DNA of 64,000 nt from NCBI GenBank assembly GCA_029228645.1, contig JAPTHR010000008.1:107982-171981 (forward strand), read 5' to 3'. This stretch comes from Gammaproteobacteria bacterium Milos-ODIII6 (GTDB taxonomy: Bacteria > Pseudomonadota > Gammaproteobacteria > Chromatiales > Chromatiaceae). The notes beneath the pieces were generated by a model. The model was given only the letters and a program-made list of their open reading frames with translations. It had not been told where the DNA came from and searched no databases. The position numbers were made by a program, and so were the translations under genes. Positions 31,636-41,948 of the stretch are shown here, piece by piece; positions within the stretch are counted from its first letter, which is position 1, and every line of letters begins with the position of its first letter.

Positions 31636-33771
31636 ATGCAGGGATTGCATTCTGAACGCGCGTCCGCCGCCAGCGAATCCATCGACAGCGAAAGTACCCT
31701 CTGGCTCTTACAGGGCCTTGCCAACCTCTTCCGCACACCGCTCGACAGCGGGCTGGCACGACGCCGGATCGGGCCGTGGTTGACACCGACCGCGCTCGCG
31801 GACGCCATCTCGCAACTCGACCTCGAAACCCGGTCCAGCGACTGGCCTGATCAGGCCCGGTTGCAGCAACTGCCGCTGCCCGCCGTGGTTTTCCTGCACT
31901 CCGGCAACGAAAACAGGCTGACTCCCGCGATCATCATCCAGAGCGATGGCGCCCAAGTGGCCCTGATGCGTCCCGACAGGTCGGACCCCCAGGTGATACC
32001 GCTGGACGCCCTCAGGCGCGAGGCGCACGGGCCGCTGCTGCTGGTGTCCCGGGTTGAATCGCTTCAGGACACGGATGAGTCCGGAGAAACCGACCCCGCC
32101 GAGCGCCCCTTCGGCTTTTCCTGGTTCGTGCCCGAGATCCTGCGGCACCGCTCGCTGTGGCGCGACGTGCTTCTGGCCAGCCTCGCTATCCAGCTGGTCG
32201 GCCTGAGCACACCGCTGTTCACCCAGGTGGTCATCGACAAGGTGATCGCGCACCACAGCCAGTCGACCCTGATGGTACTGGGCGTGGCCATGCTGGTGTT
32301 CATGCTGTTCACCAGCGTGATGAGCTGGCTACGCCAGTACCTGATCGTGCACACCGGCAGCCGCATCGATGCGGTCCTGGGCGACAAGGTCCTGCGACAC
32401 CTGCTGCACCTGCCCATGGCCTATTTCGAGCGCCGCCCGACCGGCACCCTGGTGGCGCGCCTGCAGGGGGTTGAGACCCTGCGCGAGTTCGTCTCCGGCG
32501 CGGCCATCGGGCTGCTGCTCGACCTGCCCTTCCTGCTGTTGCTGCTGGTGGTGATGTTCAGCTACAGCGTGCCGCTGACCCTGATCGCACTCGCCATCCT
32601 CTCGCTAATACTGCTCGCCAGCCTGGTCATGGTGCCGGTGTTCCGGCGTCGCCTCGACCGGCAGTTCCTGCTCGGGGCGCGTAACCAGGCCTTCCTGACC
32701 GAGCACATCGCCGGCATGGCCACGGTCAAGTCATTGCAGATGGAACCGGGCCTGCAGCATCGCTACGGCGACTACCTGGCGCAGTACCTGACCTCGGGTG
32801 TCGCCACGCGCCAGACCGCGAATACCTACCAGGTCACGGCCTCGGCGCTGGAACAGACCATGACCCTGAGCATCCTGGTGGTTGGCGCCTGGATATTGAT
32901 GAACAACCCCGGGTTCACCGTTGGCATGCTGGTCGCGTTCCAGATGTTCGCCAGCCGCCTGTCGCAGCCGATGATGCGCCTGGTCGGGTTGTGGCAGGAG
33001 TTCCAGCAGGCCTCGGTGGCGGCGCGCCGGCTCGCCGACATCCTGGACATGCCCACCGAACCGGTCTCGCTCGCGGGTCATGGCGCGCGCCAGGGCGCCG
33101 GCCGGATCGAGCTGCAGCAACTGGGATTCCGCTACTCCGATCATCACCCCTGGCTCTATCGCCAGCTCGACCTCGAACTGAGACCGGGCGAGCTGACCGT
33201 GCTCACCGGCCGCTCCGGCTGCGGCAAGAGCACCCTCGCGAAGCTGCTGCTCGGCTTCCTGCTGCCTGGCGAAGGACGCATCCTGCTGGACGGCCGCGAC
33301 ACCCGCAACCTGGCAGCCAACGAACTGCGCGCCGCCTTCGGCGTGGTGCCGCAGGAGACGGTGCTGTTCTCCGGCAGCGTGCACGAGAACCTGTTGATGG
33401 CCAATCCGCATGCCAGCCAGACACAGCTCATCGACGCCTGCCGCCTGGCCGGCATCCACGACACCATCGAGCAACTGCCGCAGGGCTACCAGACAGCGGT
33501 GGGTGAACAGGGTGTCGGACTATCCGGCGGGCAGCGGCAGCGCATAGCAATTGCGCGCGCCCTGTTGAAGCAGCCTCGCATACTCATCTTCGACGAGGCG
33601 ACCGCGAGTCTGGATGCAGAGACCTCGGAGCAACTGGCCACCACCATCAATGCCCTGAAGGGCAAGGTGACGATGCTGTTCATCGCGCACCGGGTGCCGG
33701 AGTCGCTGATGGTCGATCGGCATATCGATCTGGAGCAAAAGGTCGCGGCATCGGGTGATCATCATGGTTAG
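31636..33771 (+). CDS. Type I secretion ABC transporter, HlyB type
   Basis: A 711-residue inner-membrane exporter that energises one-step secretion of RTX proteins. Residues ~1-140 are a C39-like domain with no catalytic cysteine, as expected for RTX exporters that do not cleave a leader. A six-helix ABC membrane domain follows (about 160-450), then the nucleotide-binding domain with Walker A GRSGCGKST (~526), signature LSGGQRQR (~629) and Walker B ILIFDEATASLD. It is preceded by AAGGGGAGA. It is followed by the coupled pair at 33837/34655 and, after a REP array, by the HlyD-type partner at 41949. Confidence 0.95.
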   Translation: MQGLHSERASAASESIDSESTLWLLQGLANLFRTPLDSGLARRRIGPWLTPTALADAISQLDLETRSSDWPDQARLQQLPLPAVVFLHSGNENRLTPAIIIQSDGAQVALMRPDRSDPQVIPLDALRREAHGPLLLVSRVESLQDTDESGETDPAERPFGFSWFVPEILRHRSLWRDVLLASLAIQLVGLSTPLFTQVVIDKVIAHHSQSTLMVLGVAMLVFMLFTSVMSWLRQYLIVHTGSRIDAVLGDKVLRHLLHLPMAYFERRPTGTLVARLQGVETLREFVSGAAIGLLLDLPFLLLLLVVMFSYSVPLTLIALAILSLILLASLVMVPVFRRRLDRQFLLGARNQAFLTEHIAGMATVKSLQMEPGLQHRYGDYLAQYLTSGVATRQTANTYQVTASALEQTMTLSILVVGAWILMNNPGFTVGMLVAFQMFASRLSQPMMRLVGLWQEFQQASVAARRLADILDMPTEPVSLAGHGARQGAGRIELQQLGFRYSDHHPWLYRQLDLELRPGELTVLTGRSGCGKSTLAKLLLGFLLPGEGRILLDGRDTRNLAANELRAAFGVVPQETVLFSGSVHENLLMANPHASQTQLIDACRLAGIHDTIEQLPQGYQTAVGEQGVGLSGGQRQRIAIARALLKQPRILIFDEATASLDAETSEQLATTINALKGKVTMLFIAHRVPESLMVDRHIDLEQKVAASGDHHG

Positions 33772-33836
33772 GCGCAGAGAAACTGCAAAGGCAAAGACCC
33801 CCATCCCAAAATATTGCAAATATTGGAGATTCCGCA

Positions 33837-34658
33837 ATGAACCTTAGTCGCGCCTGTCACAGCGGCAGGCAACCGTTCGCGTTTACGCTCCTGCTGCTTT
33901 TGGCGACCGATGCCATGGCGGTGCCAATGGACCTGTTTGGCACCACGGTCTACATGACCAGTCTGGGCGTGTTTCTTTACAAGTATTTGTACCTGCCACT
34001 GATGGCAGTGCTGCTTGCCCTGCTCTATCGCCTGCTCCTGCGCCGGGTCCGTCCGACCGCGATGAAGTGGTCGTTGCTGGCGATGCTGGTCGTCGGGCTG
34101 GCTTTGCTGCCCTGGTGGGACGTGTATCGCACCGGCTCACAGGTCACCGAACTGTGCCGCAACGAAGGCGGGTTGCACGTATACCGGACGGTGGAGGCGG
34201 ATGGGTTCTACGGCGGCAGCAGCATCAAGTACTGGGCAAAGTATGGCTTTCAATATGTCGAGAGCGGCAAGACCAAAAACGGCGTGAGTCACTGGACGCT
34301 GATCGATGGCGAAGAGCACCACGAGTATTTACCTCAACCTACAGCCCGCTACCAATGGAAGGGCAAGGAGAACCACGTCCGGATCGCCCCGCTCATCGAA
34401 CGTTCCTCCAGCCATGTCATCGACCGCCAAAGCGGCGGGGAACTCGGCACCCTGGTGTGGTTCACCATCGGGAAAGGCTGGTTCGACCGGCTTGCCATGA
34501 CAATGCTGCCGGGGGAGGCCAATCCCTGGATTTGCGGCTGGGATGCCCCTCCAGGAAAGGGCCAATATTGGGAAGCCAAAAAGAAATGGGTCTACAGCTC
34601 GGACGACTTGATAAAGGGAACCATTCAGCCGCTGTCTCACAAGGATAGTGATAGATGA
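33837..34658 (+). CDS. Unknown membrane protein coupled to the RTX lipase-like gene
   Basis: A 273-residue protein with a signal-like first segment (FAFTLLLLLATDAMA), two further membrane helices (about 38-66 and 75-93) and a ~180-residue hydrophilic C-terminal domain rich in Trp, Gly and Lys. I do not recognise the family. Its stop overlaps the RTX start (ATGA, 34655-34658), so the two are made together. Such tight coupling to a secreted hydrolase would suit an immunity protein, a chaperone or an export accessory; this is inference. It has a GGAGA ribosome site. Confidence 0.8.
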   Translation: MNLSRACHSGRQPFAFTLLLLLATDAMAVPMDLFGTTVYMTSLGVFLYKYLYLPLMAVLLALLYRLLLRRVRPTAMKWSLLAMLVVGLALLPWWDVYRTGSQVTELCRNEGGLHVYRTVEADGFYGGSSIKYWAKYGFQYVESGKTKNGVSHWTLIDGEEHHEYLPQPTARYQWKGKENHVRIAPLIERSSSHVIDRQSGGELGTLVWFTIGKGWFDRLAMTMLPGEANPWICGWDAPPGKGQYWEAKKKWVYSSDDLIKGTIQPLSHKDSDR

Positions 34659-37600
34659 ACATCAGCGACTATTTCAAATATTCCTGGTTTTCTGACTTGG
34701 CCTATGTGGATTGGCGAACCACCGCGGTAGGGACAGCCGGAAAACCATCGCATGCCATCGAAGATGCCAACGCCGCCAAGCGCATCCCTGGCAACGCAGA
34801 CACATCCACAGTGGACGCACTCGGTGACCGCATTTTCATGCAGCCAACTGACGGCGGCCTCGGCTGGAAACTCCTCGATTACCAACCCAACGACGCCACC
34901 GGGTTTGCGGCTTCGCTGTTTGGCGATGGCAACGAGAAGGTGCTGGCGATCCGTGGCACCGAGACGGATGGTGAACAGATGGATCTCGATCTGTTTCAGG
35001 CGGACCTGCAGGAGATCGGCGGCCTGGGGATGGCCATTTCGCAGTTCGTCTCGCTGTTCAACTATATCCACGTTCTGCACACTGCGGAGGGGGCACCTTC
35101 GCTCCAGCTCAAGTTACATCGAGCCAAGGAAAAACCGCCGGAAGTGAATGAAGACGCCCTCGTTTTCGGAAACGGCGAATATTTCTGGGTTACCGGGTCG
35201 ACTGACCCGGACAGGGAAGGCCTCGGGCTTCTTTCGTCAGCCGATCGAGTCACTGTCACCGGACACAGCCTGGGCGGGCACCTGGCGGCGCTGGCGATGC
35301 GGGTCTTCCCCGACCTGTTCGACCAGGCGGCCACCTTCAATGCACCCGGTAACGATCCGCACATCGGACTGGAAGAAGGGGTCGGCCTGAGCAAACTCCT
35401 GCTCAACCTTGGAATCACCGCCCTGGCAACAAACCCGCTCGACAAATTCGGCGCAATAGAAAATATCGTGACCGGCGGAGCGAAGCTCACAGACCAATTT
35501 CTCATCAACATGATCGGTGAGTTTCAGGCGCCGATGGTGTCCGGTTTTGATGACCCACAGATCGCTGGGCGCCTTCACTCGCTGGCCAGCGAAAGTGAGG
35601 CACCGGGCGACGACCACAGCGTTGCATCCTCGACACTGATTGCAGGCAAACCCGCATCAGACCATGTTTTCGTCACCACCGAGGCCAACAGTCACAGCAT
35701 GTCACAACTGGTCGATGCACTTGGCGTCCAGGCACTGCTGGAGCGCTTATCACCAGACATCGGCCTGACAGGTGCGGGCCAGCTGGTGGAAGTTGCCTCG
35801 GATCATGGTTCTGACAGCCTTGAACGCCTGGTCGGCTCGCTCTACCGCCTGCTGATCGACAGTTCGGCGGATGATCCCCAGGAAACCGTCTCCCAAGGCG
35901 CGTTCTATATCATCGACCCACCGACGCCCTTCGAAGGAAGAGGGTCGCTGCATTCTCAACTGCTGGCGCTGGAACAGAAACTGGCCGATACACCGGGCCT
36001 TTCACTGATCTCCCTGGCGGCCAGGAACCCTGCCGAACTGGCAACACTTGCCGGATCGGATAGTGTAGAAGGCCTGGCCTACCGCTATGCCCTGCAGCAG
36101 CTCAACCCGTTTGCCGTACTGGGGCCAGCGGATTTGTATGCCGCACACACTACCGACGGCGCCCTGAATGCCGATCAATTCAGCGAACAATTCCTGACAG
36201 ACCGGGCGCGTTTTCTGTCACAGGCCCTGGCGGGTAACCGCGCCGATTCTCACTATATTCTCGAAAGCCCCTATTCCCATGAGGCTTACAGGGACCTGGA
36301 GACCGGATACCGGTTTGTCACTGGCGACGCACTCCAGGACCCCCACCACTATTCCATCAGCCAATGGCCGAAGGAGGCCGACCGTCTTGTGTTCGGTTCG
36401 CATGCCGGAGAAGAGATCCAGGGTGGTGAGCATGACGATCACCTCTATGGCCAGGCCGGAGACGACATTCTGCAGGGCAATGCCGGGGATGACTATCTCG
36501 AGGGCGGGTCCGGCAATGACCTGTACATCGCGCATCAAGGCGACGGGCTGGACACCATTCTCGACACCGATGGCATCGGCCGCATCCTCATCGATGGCGA
36601 CACCCTGAGCGGCGGCCAGCGGATCGCAGAAGGTCTTTGGGAAAGCACGGACGGACAGCACCAATTCGCCTTCGACGGTGATATGGAGACCGGCGGAACC
36701 CTGTACATCGACAACCGCGCGCGCGTCGAAAACTTTGCCAACGGCTCACTTGGCATCACACTCACTGACTCGCTTTCCGGCCCGGTCGAGACACCCCACA
36801 GCCTCGATGGAGGCATCGGGAGTGAGGCCCTGTGGGCCGGCCAGCTGCCGGACAGCGCCCGGGTCGACGGCCGCTACGGTGACCTCTTTGCCACCGGCGA
36901 ACAGGGCAACGACCTGCTGACCACGGCAGAGGGTCACGACCACATCGACGGCGGCGACGGCAACGACTGGATCGTCGCTTTCGACGGCGATGACCATATC
37001 CACGGCGGCGATGGGAACGACGCCATCTTCACCGCCGCAGGAGAAGACTGGGTCGACGCGGGCGCCGGCGACGATCTGATCGTCGACAGCCACTATCGCC
37101 TGTTCAACACCTCCGGCAATGCCCTTCGCGATGCACAGATCTGGTCCGACCTCGATGGGGCCTTTTTTCAACAGGTCAACAGCATCCTTCAGGCCAACGA
37201 CAGCGGCGAGATGGAGAGCTTCTACACCCTGCTGCCCCCGCAGGACCTCATCGAGGGTGAAAACGGCGAAACAACCTTCGTGTACACCCCCAAGAACGGC
37301 ATCGATGGCGAGATCGTGTACACCTCGTCCGAAGACAACAGCGACAACTATCTGGTGTCGCACGACATCACCCCGAGCGAGGACGATGCCCCCAACCATT
37401 TCTCCGGCGGCGCCGGCGACGACTTCATCGGCGGCAACCTCGGCGACGACATCCTGCTCGGCGGGCCAGGTAACGATCGCCTCACCGCAGGAGCCGGCAA
37501 CGACCTGCTCCTGGGGGGGAGTGAGCGTGACATCCTCATCGGCGCGCAGGGGGCCGACCAGCTCGACGGGGGCACGGACGATGACATCCTCTACGGGGGT

Positions 37601-40600
37601 TCCGGCAGGGATCATATCTCTGGCGGTCCCGGTAACGACCGTCTCTACGGCGACAACGCAAACCCGGGCGAAGGGGATGCGGACACGCTCCTCGGCGGAG
37701 CCGGCGACGACCGGCTGTACGGTAACGGCGGCGATGACCGGCTCGATGGTGGTGCGGATGACGATCGCCTGTATGGCGAGGACGGGCGCGACCACCTGAT
37801 CGGCTCCGACGGCGATGACCGCCTGTACGGCGGGGCCTCGGCGGATTACCTGTTCGGCGGCGTGGGCGACGATCAGCTCTTCGGCGAGGATGGCGACGAT
37901 CACCTCTACGGTGGCGAGGGCGTCGATCGGCTCGAGGGCGGCGCTGGCAATGACTGGCTCGACGGTGGCGCGGACGGCGCCATGGACACCCTGCTCGGCG
38001 GTCCCGGCCTGGATCATTTCATCTACCACCCCAACAGCGGTTTCGACCTGGTATCGGACGCCGCCGCCGACGATCGCATCGTGTTGCAGGACATCCTGCT
38101 CGAAGACGTCCTGATCGATACCCTGCAGGGCAGTGACGGGCGCTCGCTGCTGGCGCTGCAGATCGATGCCGCCAACGCGCTGTTGATCGCCGATGGGCTC
38201 ACCGGCGGGCCGGACAGCTACCGCTTTGCCGACGGCAGCGAGCTGTCGCGCATCGAACTGCTCAGCCACGTGCTGCAGCGTCCGGTGGTTCACCGGCTGG
38301 ATTCCGCCGGCACACTCAGCGGCGGGCGCGCCGACGACACCCTCGCCGGCAGCTCAGGTGACGACCACCTGCTCGGCCAGGCCGGTGACGACGTTCTCTC
38401 CGGGGGCGGCGGCAACGATCGGCTCGAGGGCGGCAGCGGCACCGACCGCTACCGGTTCGGCCCCGGCACCGGCCTCGACAGCATCGAGGAGATCGCCGAC
38501 GAAACCACCCAGCTGGAACTGCTGCCCGGGGCTCAGATCGATCAGCTGCAATTCCACCGCCGCGGCGACGACCTGGCGCTCTCACTGCCCGGGGATACCG
38601 ACCAGGTCACCCTGCGCGACTTCTTCAGCCTGTCGCACAGCTGGCACCTACGCGACCAGCAGGGCAACACCCGCGCGCTGTCCCCCGAATCGATGGCATC
38701 CGAAATCGAACGGGTGGCAACCGGTCAGACGCTGGCGCAACTGCGCGAGGACTTCAGTGCGCGGGTGGAACAGGCCTTCGGCAATGCCCTGTTCTTCAGC
38801 GGCTACCAGTTGCAGGCGGACGGCCTGTGGCATGGAGAGAGCCGCAATGGCAACAACGTCTACCGCCGTGCATTCGGTTTCGGGGTGATCACCGAATCGG
38901 TTGCGGGCAACTACACCCGCACCCAGCGTCTCTTCGACACGCTCGAGAGCAACACCCGATCCTACTGGGACAGAGGCCGCTACGAGGTCTACCAGCGCAG
39001 CAGCATCTGGGCACCGGCCGGACAGGAGGCATCGCAGTTCGTCTCGCTCGAGCAACTCGCCGAGAGCGGCGCCTCCGGATTCAGGGTATCCGGCGAGGTC
39101 ATCCCGGTACACGGCCCCGGAAGCACCTACAACCCGCTCACCGGCCAGTTGCAGCCCGAGATCACCGGCTACCGCGTCTTCCCCAACGGTACCGGCACAG
39201 TCAGCACGCGCAATTACTCGATCCAGCGCAGCGTCACCGAATCGACGCTGCAGATCAACATCCTCGATGTCACCCTCGGGCAAGGCGACGACCGGTTCTC
39301 GCTGCGGTATTCAAGCAACCAGGGCTTCAACCGGGTCGACGGCGGCGCAGGCAATGACACCCTGGATGCCGGTGGCGGATTTGGTTCCTGGTACCGCGCC
39401 CCCGCGAAACTGTACATTCCCGTGGACGAGTACTGGCCATCGGGCAACCTGCCCGGCAGCCTGCTGTTCGGCAACGATGGCGACGACCGCCTGATCGGCA
39501 GCGACGGTGCAGACGAGCTGATCGGCGGTAGCGGCAACGACTACCTGCAGGGCGGATTCGGCGACGACAGCTATCACCTGCTATCGCTCAGCGGCACCGA
39601 CACGATCTACGAGGACGGTCATACCGCCTCCGGCAATGACCGTTTGATGTTACCCGCCGGTATTACGCCTGAAGATCTGTCTTTTTCCTGGGACACCCGG
39701 CTGCATGCCCATGCCGATAGCGGTGAATGGGGCGAGCGCATGACCTCGCTGCACAATGCCTTCAGCATGCATTGGAGCCAGGATGCGGGCGTCACCCTGA
39801 TACTGCCGCATGCCGACCAGCAGGCCGGCAATGGCATCGAGACGGTGGTGTTCGGTGACGGACAGGAGATCCCGTTGACCACCCTGTTCGAATCTGCGGG
39901 CGCGCCGCCGGATCCGAATCCGCATCATGCCGACAATACCCTCGCGGGCAGCAATTTCCTGCACGGCTACGCGGGCGATGACACCCTGGTCGCAGAGTAC
40001 TCCGGCGAAACGACTTCGCGGGGACGCAGCACCCGCCAGCAGTCGATTCTGATCGGCGGCGCCGGCGCCGACCGCCTGATCGGCGGCGAGAGCGACGACC
40101 AGCTCTTCGGCAACGACATCGTGGCGGATTACAGCCGCGACATGCGCGAGGCCATCGGCAACCTTTGGGATGCCGGCAACGAGTATGACGGCGGGCCAGG
40201 CAGGGACATGATCTGGGCGACCGCGGGCAACGATCGGTTCCACTTCGAGCTGGGTGACGGCAGCGATCGGATCACCGATGCCCTGCACCACGACAGCTAC
40301 ATCAGCAACCGTGACCGCTATGGCTACACCGACGGCGACCCACGCCTGAATGAGCTCTGGTATGCCGCGCAGGACCCGGCCGCGATCGAGCCCGGCCACC
40401 GCGAGCAGCTGCTGGATAACATCGATACCCTGCGCTTCGGCAACGGCATCGCCCCGGGCGATATCACAGTGGCGCCGGATGGCGATGAAGGCCTGGTATT
40501 CGCCCATAGCAACGGGCAGGACAAGCTGACCTTCGAGAACTGGTTTGTGTCCGACTTCAACCAGCTCGGGCGGGTCGAATTCAGCGATGGCACCACCTGG

Positions 40601-41404
40601 GACCGAACCGCGATCGACCTGCTGGCCGAGGGCATGGTTCCCTCGCTTCTCCCCGCCCCGAGCCCCGAAACTGGCGATCGGCAGGCAACTACGGGCAACA
40701 ACATCCAAGCTCTCGTCCTATCCTCGACGGAGCAGAGTGAACTGGAACCTGATATCGGGGCATCCTCTGGCCAGGCCGGACCCGAGACCGCATCGACCGG
40801 TTCGGTGGTCCCCACAGAGGAGGACGCGGCAATATCGGCCTCAGCCCCGATCGGTAATCCTGTTGGACCGGCAGCAGACCATGCCCCGCAAGGGCCCGTG
40901 GTCGATGAGCAGCAAAGCGACGAAGCGGGCACGAATGGCAGTCTGCCCTATCCGCATGCACCCGATCCTGGCGTCACGAACCTGTTTATCGCCTCGACAC
41001 CGGATGATTTTGCCGACGTGAGGCACCGCTTTGTCGGCACTAACGAGCCTGTCATATCGGGATACCAGACTGTCCCATCGAAGCCGGCTTTCGATACTCG
41101 GGAATTAGCGATGAGAGGCGCAAGCAACCCGACTGCGGTCGCGCTCGAGCGAGCCAATGGCATCGCGCTGCAATGGGAACGAATGCAACAGGCCATGCAA
41201 TCGCTGCAAGGGACCGACAACGCCAGTAATCAGAACGCGACGCCCGTCCGCCAAGGCCTGGGCGCGGCCCCGATCGTCGGCCCGCAAAACAAGACGTCCG
41301 GGCCAGCGATCACCGGAGTGGATCCGATCTCGCTGTCACCGGCACACGTCAACCTGCAATCGCTTGGCGGCCTGCCGTCCGGGCTTCAGGTATTTGGCGC
41401 ATAG
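34655..41404 (+). CDS. Giant RTX protein with N-terminal lipase-like domain
   Basis: A 2249-residue, acidic, calcium-binding secreted protein. The N-terminal ~380 residues form a class-3-lipase-like alpha/beta hydrolase: LAIRGTE strand, nucleophile motif GHSLGGH with S205, NAPGND turn and a candidate catalytic H347 in NSHSMSQLVDAL. GGxGxDxL nonapeptide blocks then occur at about 592-630, 750-812, 916-1110, 1222-1266, 1562-1640 and 1760-1862, separated by unique stretches. The last ~230 residues lack repeats and probably hold the secretion signal. It likely acts as an extracellular lipase or phospholipase. There is no acyltransferase gene (HlyC) nearby. Confidence 0.93.
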   Translation: MNISDYFKYSWFSDLAYVDWRTTAVGTAGKPSHAIEDANAAKRIPGNADTSTVDALGDRIFMQPTDGGLGWKLLDYQPNDATGFAASLFGDGNEKVLAIRGTETDGEQMDLDLFQADLQEIGGLGMAISQFVSLFNYIHVLHTAEGAPSLQLKLHRAKEKPPEVNEDALVFGNGEYFWVTGSTDPDREGLGLLSSADRVTVTGHSLGGHLAALAMRVFPDLFDQAATFNAPGNDPHIGLEEGVGLSKLLLNLGITALATNPLDKFGAIENIVTGGAKLTDQFLINMIGEFQAPMVSGFDDPQIAGRLHSLASESEAPGDDHSVASSTLIAGKPASDHVFVTTEANSHSMSQLVDALGVQALLERLSPDIGLTGAGQLVEVASDHGSDSLERLVGSLYRLLIDSSADDPQETVSQGAFYIIDPPTPFEGRGSLHSQLLALEQKLADTPGLSLISLAARNPAELATLAGSDSVEGLAYRYALQQLNPFAVLGPADLYAAHTTDGALNADQFSEQFLTDRARFLSQALAGNRADSHYILESPYSHEAYRDLETGYRFVTGDALQDPHHYSISQWPKEADRLVFGSHAGEEIQGGEHDDHLYGQAGDDILQGNAGDDYLEGGSGNDLYIAHQGDGLDTILDTDGIGRILIDGDTLSGGQRIAEGLWESTDGQHQFAFDGDMETGGTLYIDNRARVENFANGSLGITLTDSLSGPVETPHSLDGGIGSEALWAGQLPDSARVDGRYGDLFATGEQGNDLLTTAEGHDHIDGGDGNDWIVAFDGDDHIHGGDGNDAIFTAAGEDWVDAGAGDDLIVDSHYRLFNTSGNALRDAQIWSDLDGAFFQQVNSILQANDSGEMESFYTLLPPQDLIEGENGETTFVYTPKNGIDGEIVYTSSEDNSDNYLVSHDITPSEDDAPNHFSGGAGDDFIGGNLGDDILLGGPGNDRLTAGAGNDLLLGGSERDILIGAQGADQLDGGTDDDILYGGSGRDHISGGPGNDRLYGDNANPGEGDADTLLGGAGDDRLYGNGGDDRLDGGADDDRLYGEDGRDHLIGSDGDDRLYGGASADYLFGGVGDDQLFGEDGDDHLYGGEGVDRLEGGAGNDWLDGGADGAMDTLLGGPGLDHFIYHPNSGFDLVSDAAADDRIVLQDILLEDVLIDTLQGSDGRSLLALQIDAANALLIADGLTGGPDSYRFADGSELSRIELLSHVLQRPVVHRLDSAGTLSGGRADDTLAGSSGDDHLLGQAGDDVLSGGGGNDRLEGGSGTDRYRFGPGTGLDSIEEIADETTQLELLPGAQIDQLQFHRRGDDLALSLPGDTDQVTLRDFFSLSHSWHLRDQQGNTRALSPESMASEIERVATGQTLAQLREDFSARVEQAFGNALFFSGYQLQADGLWHGESRNGNNVYRRAFGFGVITESVAGNYTRTQRLFDTLESNTRSYWDRGRYEVYQRSSIWAPAGQEASQFVSLEQLAESGASGFRVSGEVIPVHGPGSTYNPLTGQLQPEITGYRVFPNGTGTVSTRNYSIQRSVTESTLQINILDVTLGQGDDRFSLRYSSNQGFNRVDGGAGNDTLDAGGGFGSWYRAPAKLYIPVDEYWPSGNLPGSLLFGNDGDDRLIGSDGADELIGGSGNDYLQGGFGDDSYHLLSLSGTDTIYEDGHTASGNDRLMLPAGITPEDLSFSWDTRLHAHADSGEWGERMTSLHNAFSMHWSQDAGVTLILPHADQQAGNGIETVVFGDGQEIPLTTLFESAGAPPDPNPHHADNTLAGSNFLHGYAGDDTLVAEYSGETTSRGRSTRQQSILIGGAGADRLIGGESDDQLFGNDIVADYSRDMREAIGNLWDAGNEYDGGPGRDMIWATAGNDRFHFELGDGSDRITDALHHDSYISNRDRYGYTDGDPRLNELWYAAQDPAAIEPGHREQLLDNIDTLRFGNGIAPGDITVAPDGDEGLVFAHSNGQDKLTFENWFVSDFNQLGRVEFSDGTTWDRTAIDLLAEGMVPSLLPAPSPETGDRQATTGNNIQALVLSSTEQSELEPDIGASSGQAGPETASTGSVVPTEEDAAISASAPIGNPVGPAADHAPQGPVVDEQQSDEAGTNGSLPYPHAPDPGVTNLFIASTPDDFADVRHRFVGTNEPVISGYQTVPSKPAFDTRELAMRGASNPTAVALERANGIALQWERMQQAMQSLQGTDNASNQNATPVRQGLGAAPIVGPQNKTSGPAITGVDPISLSPAHVNLQSLGGLPSGLQVFGA

Positions 41405-41409
41405 GAATT

Positions 41410-41866
41410 GTAGGAGCGGCCTTGGCCGCGAATGAGAACCCGTAGGAGCGGCCTTGGCCGCGAAGAACATTCGCGAGCAAGCTCGCTCCTACATCCGAGG
41501 CGCAAAACCAACCCCATTCGTAGGAGCGGCCTTGGCCGCGAAGAAAAACGGCACTGATTGAAAAATCGGCCCCTGTTCGCGAGCAAGCTCGCTCCTACGG
41601 CTTGGTGGTTGGAATACCCGGTTCGCGTAGGAGCGGCCTTGGCCGCGAAGAACATTCGCGAGCAAGCTCGCTCCTACGGCTTGGTGGTTGGAATACCCGG
41701 TTCGCGTAGGAGCGGCCTTGGCCGCGAAGAACATTCGCGAGCAAGCTCGCTCCTACGGCTCGGTGGTTGGAATACCCGGTTCGCGTAGGAGCGGCCTTGG
41801 CCGCGAAGAAAATAGGTAATGATTCAAAAATCGATTTCTTTTCGCGAGCAAGCTCGCTCCTACGGC
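41410..41866. repeat. REP array 5, ~79-bp period
   Basis: Alternating GCGGCCTTGGCCGC and GCGAGCAAGCTCGC palindromes, with GTAGGAG starts at 41627, 41706 and 41785 spaced by 79 bp and less regular copies to the left. Shared text GGTGGTTGGAATACCCGG marks the units. The array separates the RTX gene from its HlyD-type partner. Bases 41867-41948 carry the hlyD leader. Confidence 0.92.
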
Positions 41867-41948
41867 TCGGTGGTTGAAACGCCCGGATCGATCCCACAAT
41901 CACTGTATAACGATTCATATCGAAAACAAGGAAAGAGGTCAAACAAGG

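Noticed and set aside
36746..38293. A 515-codon open frame opposite the RTX repeats
   Set aside because: Regular valine-rich pattern produced by reading the GGxGxD repeats backward.
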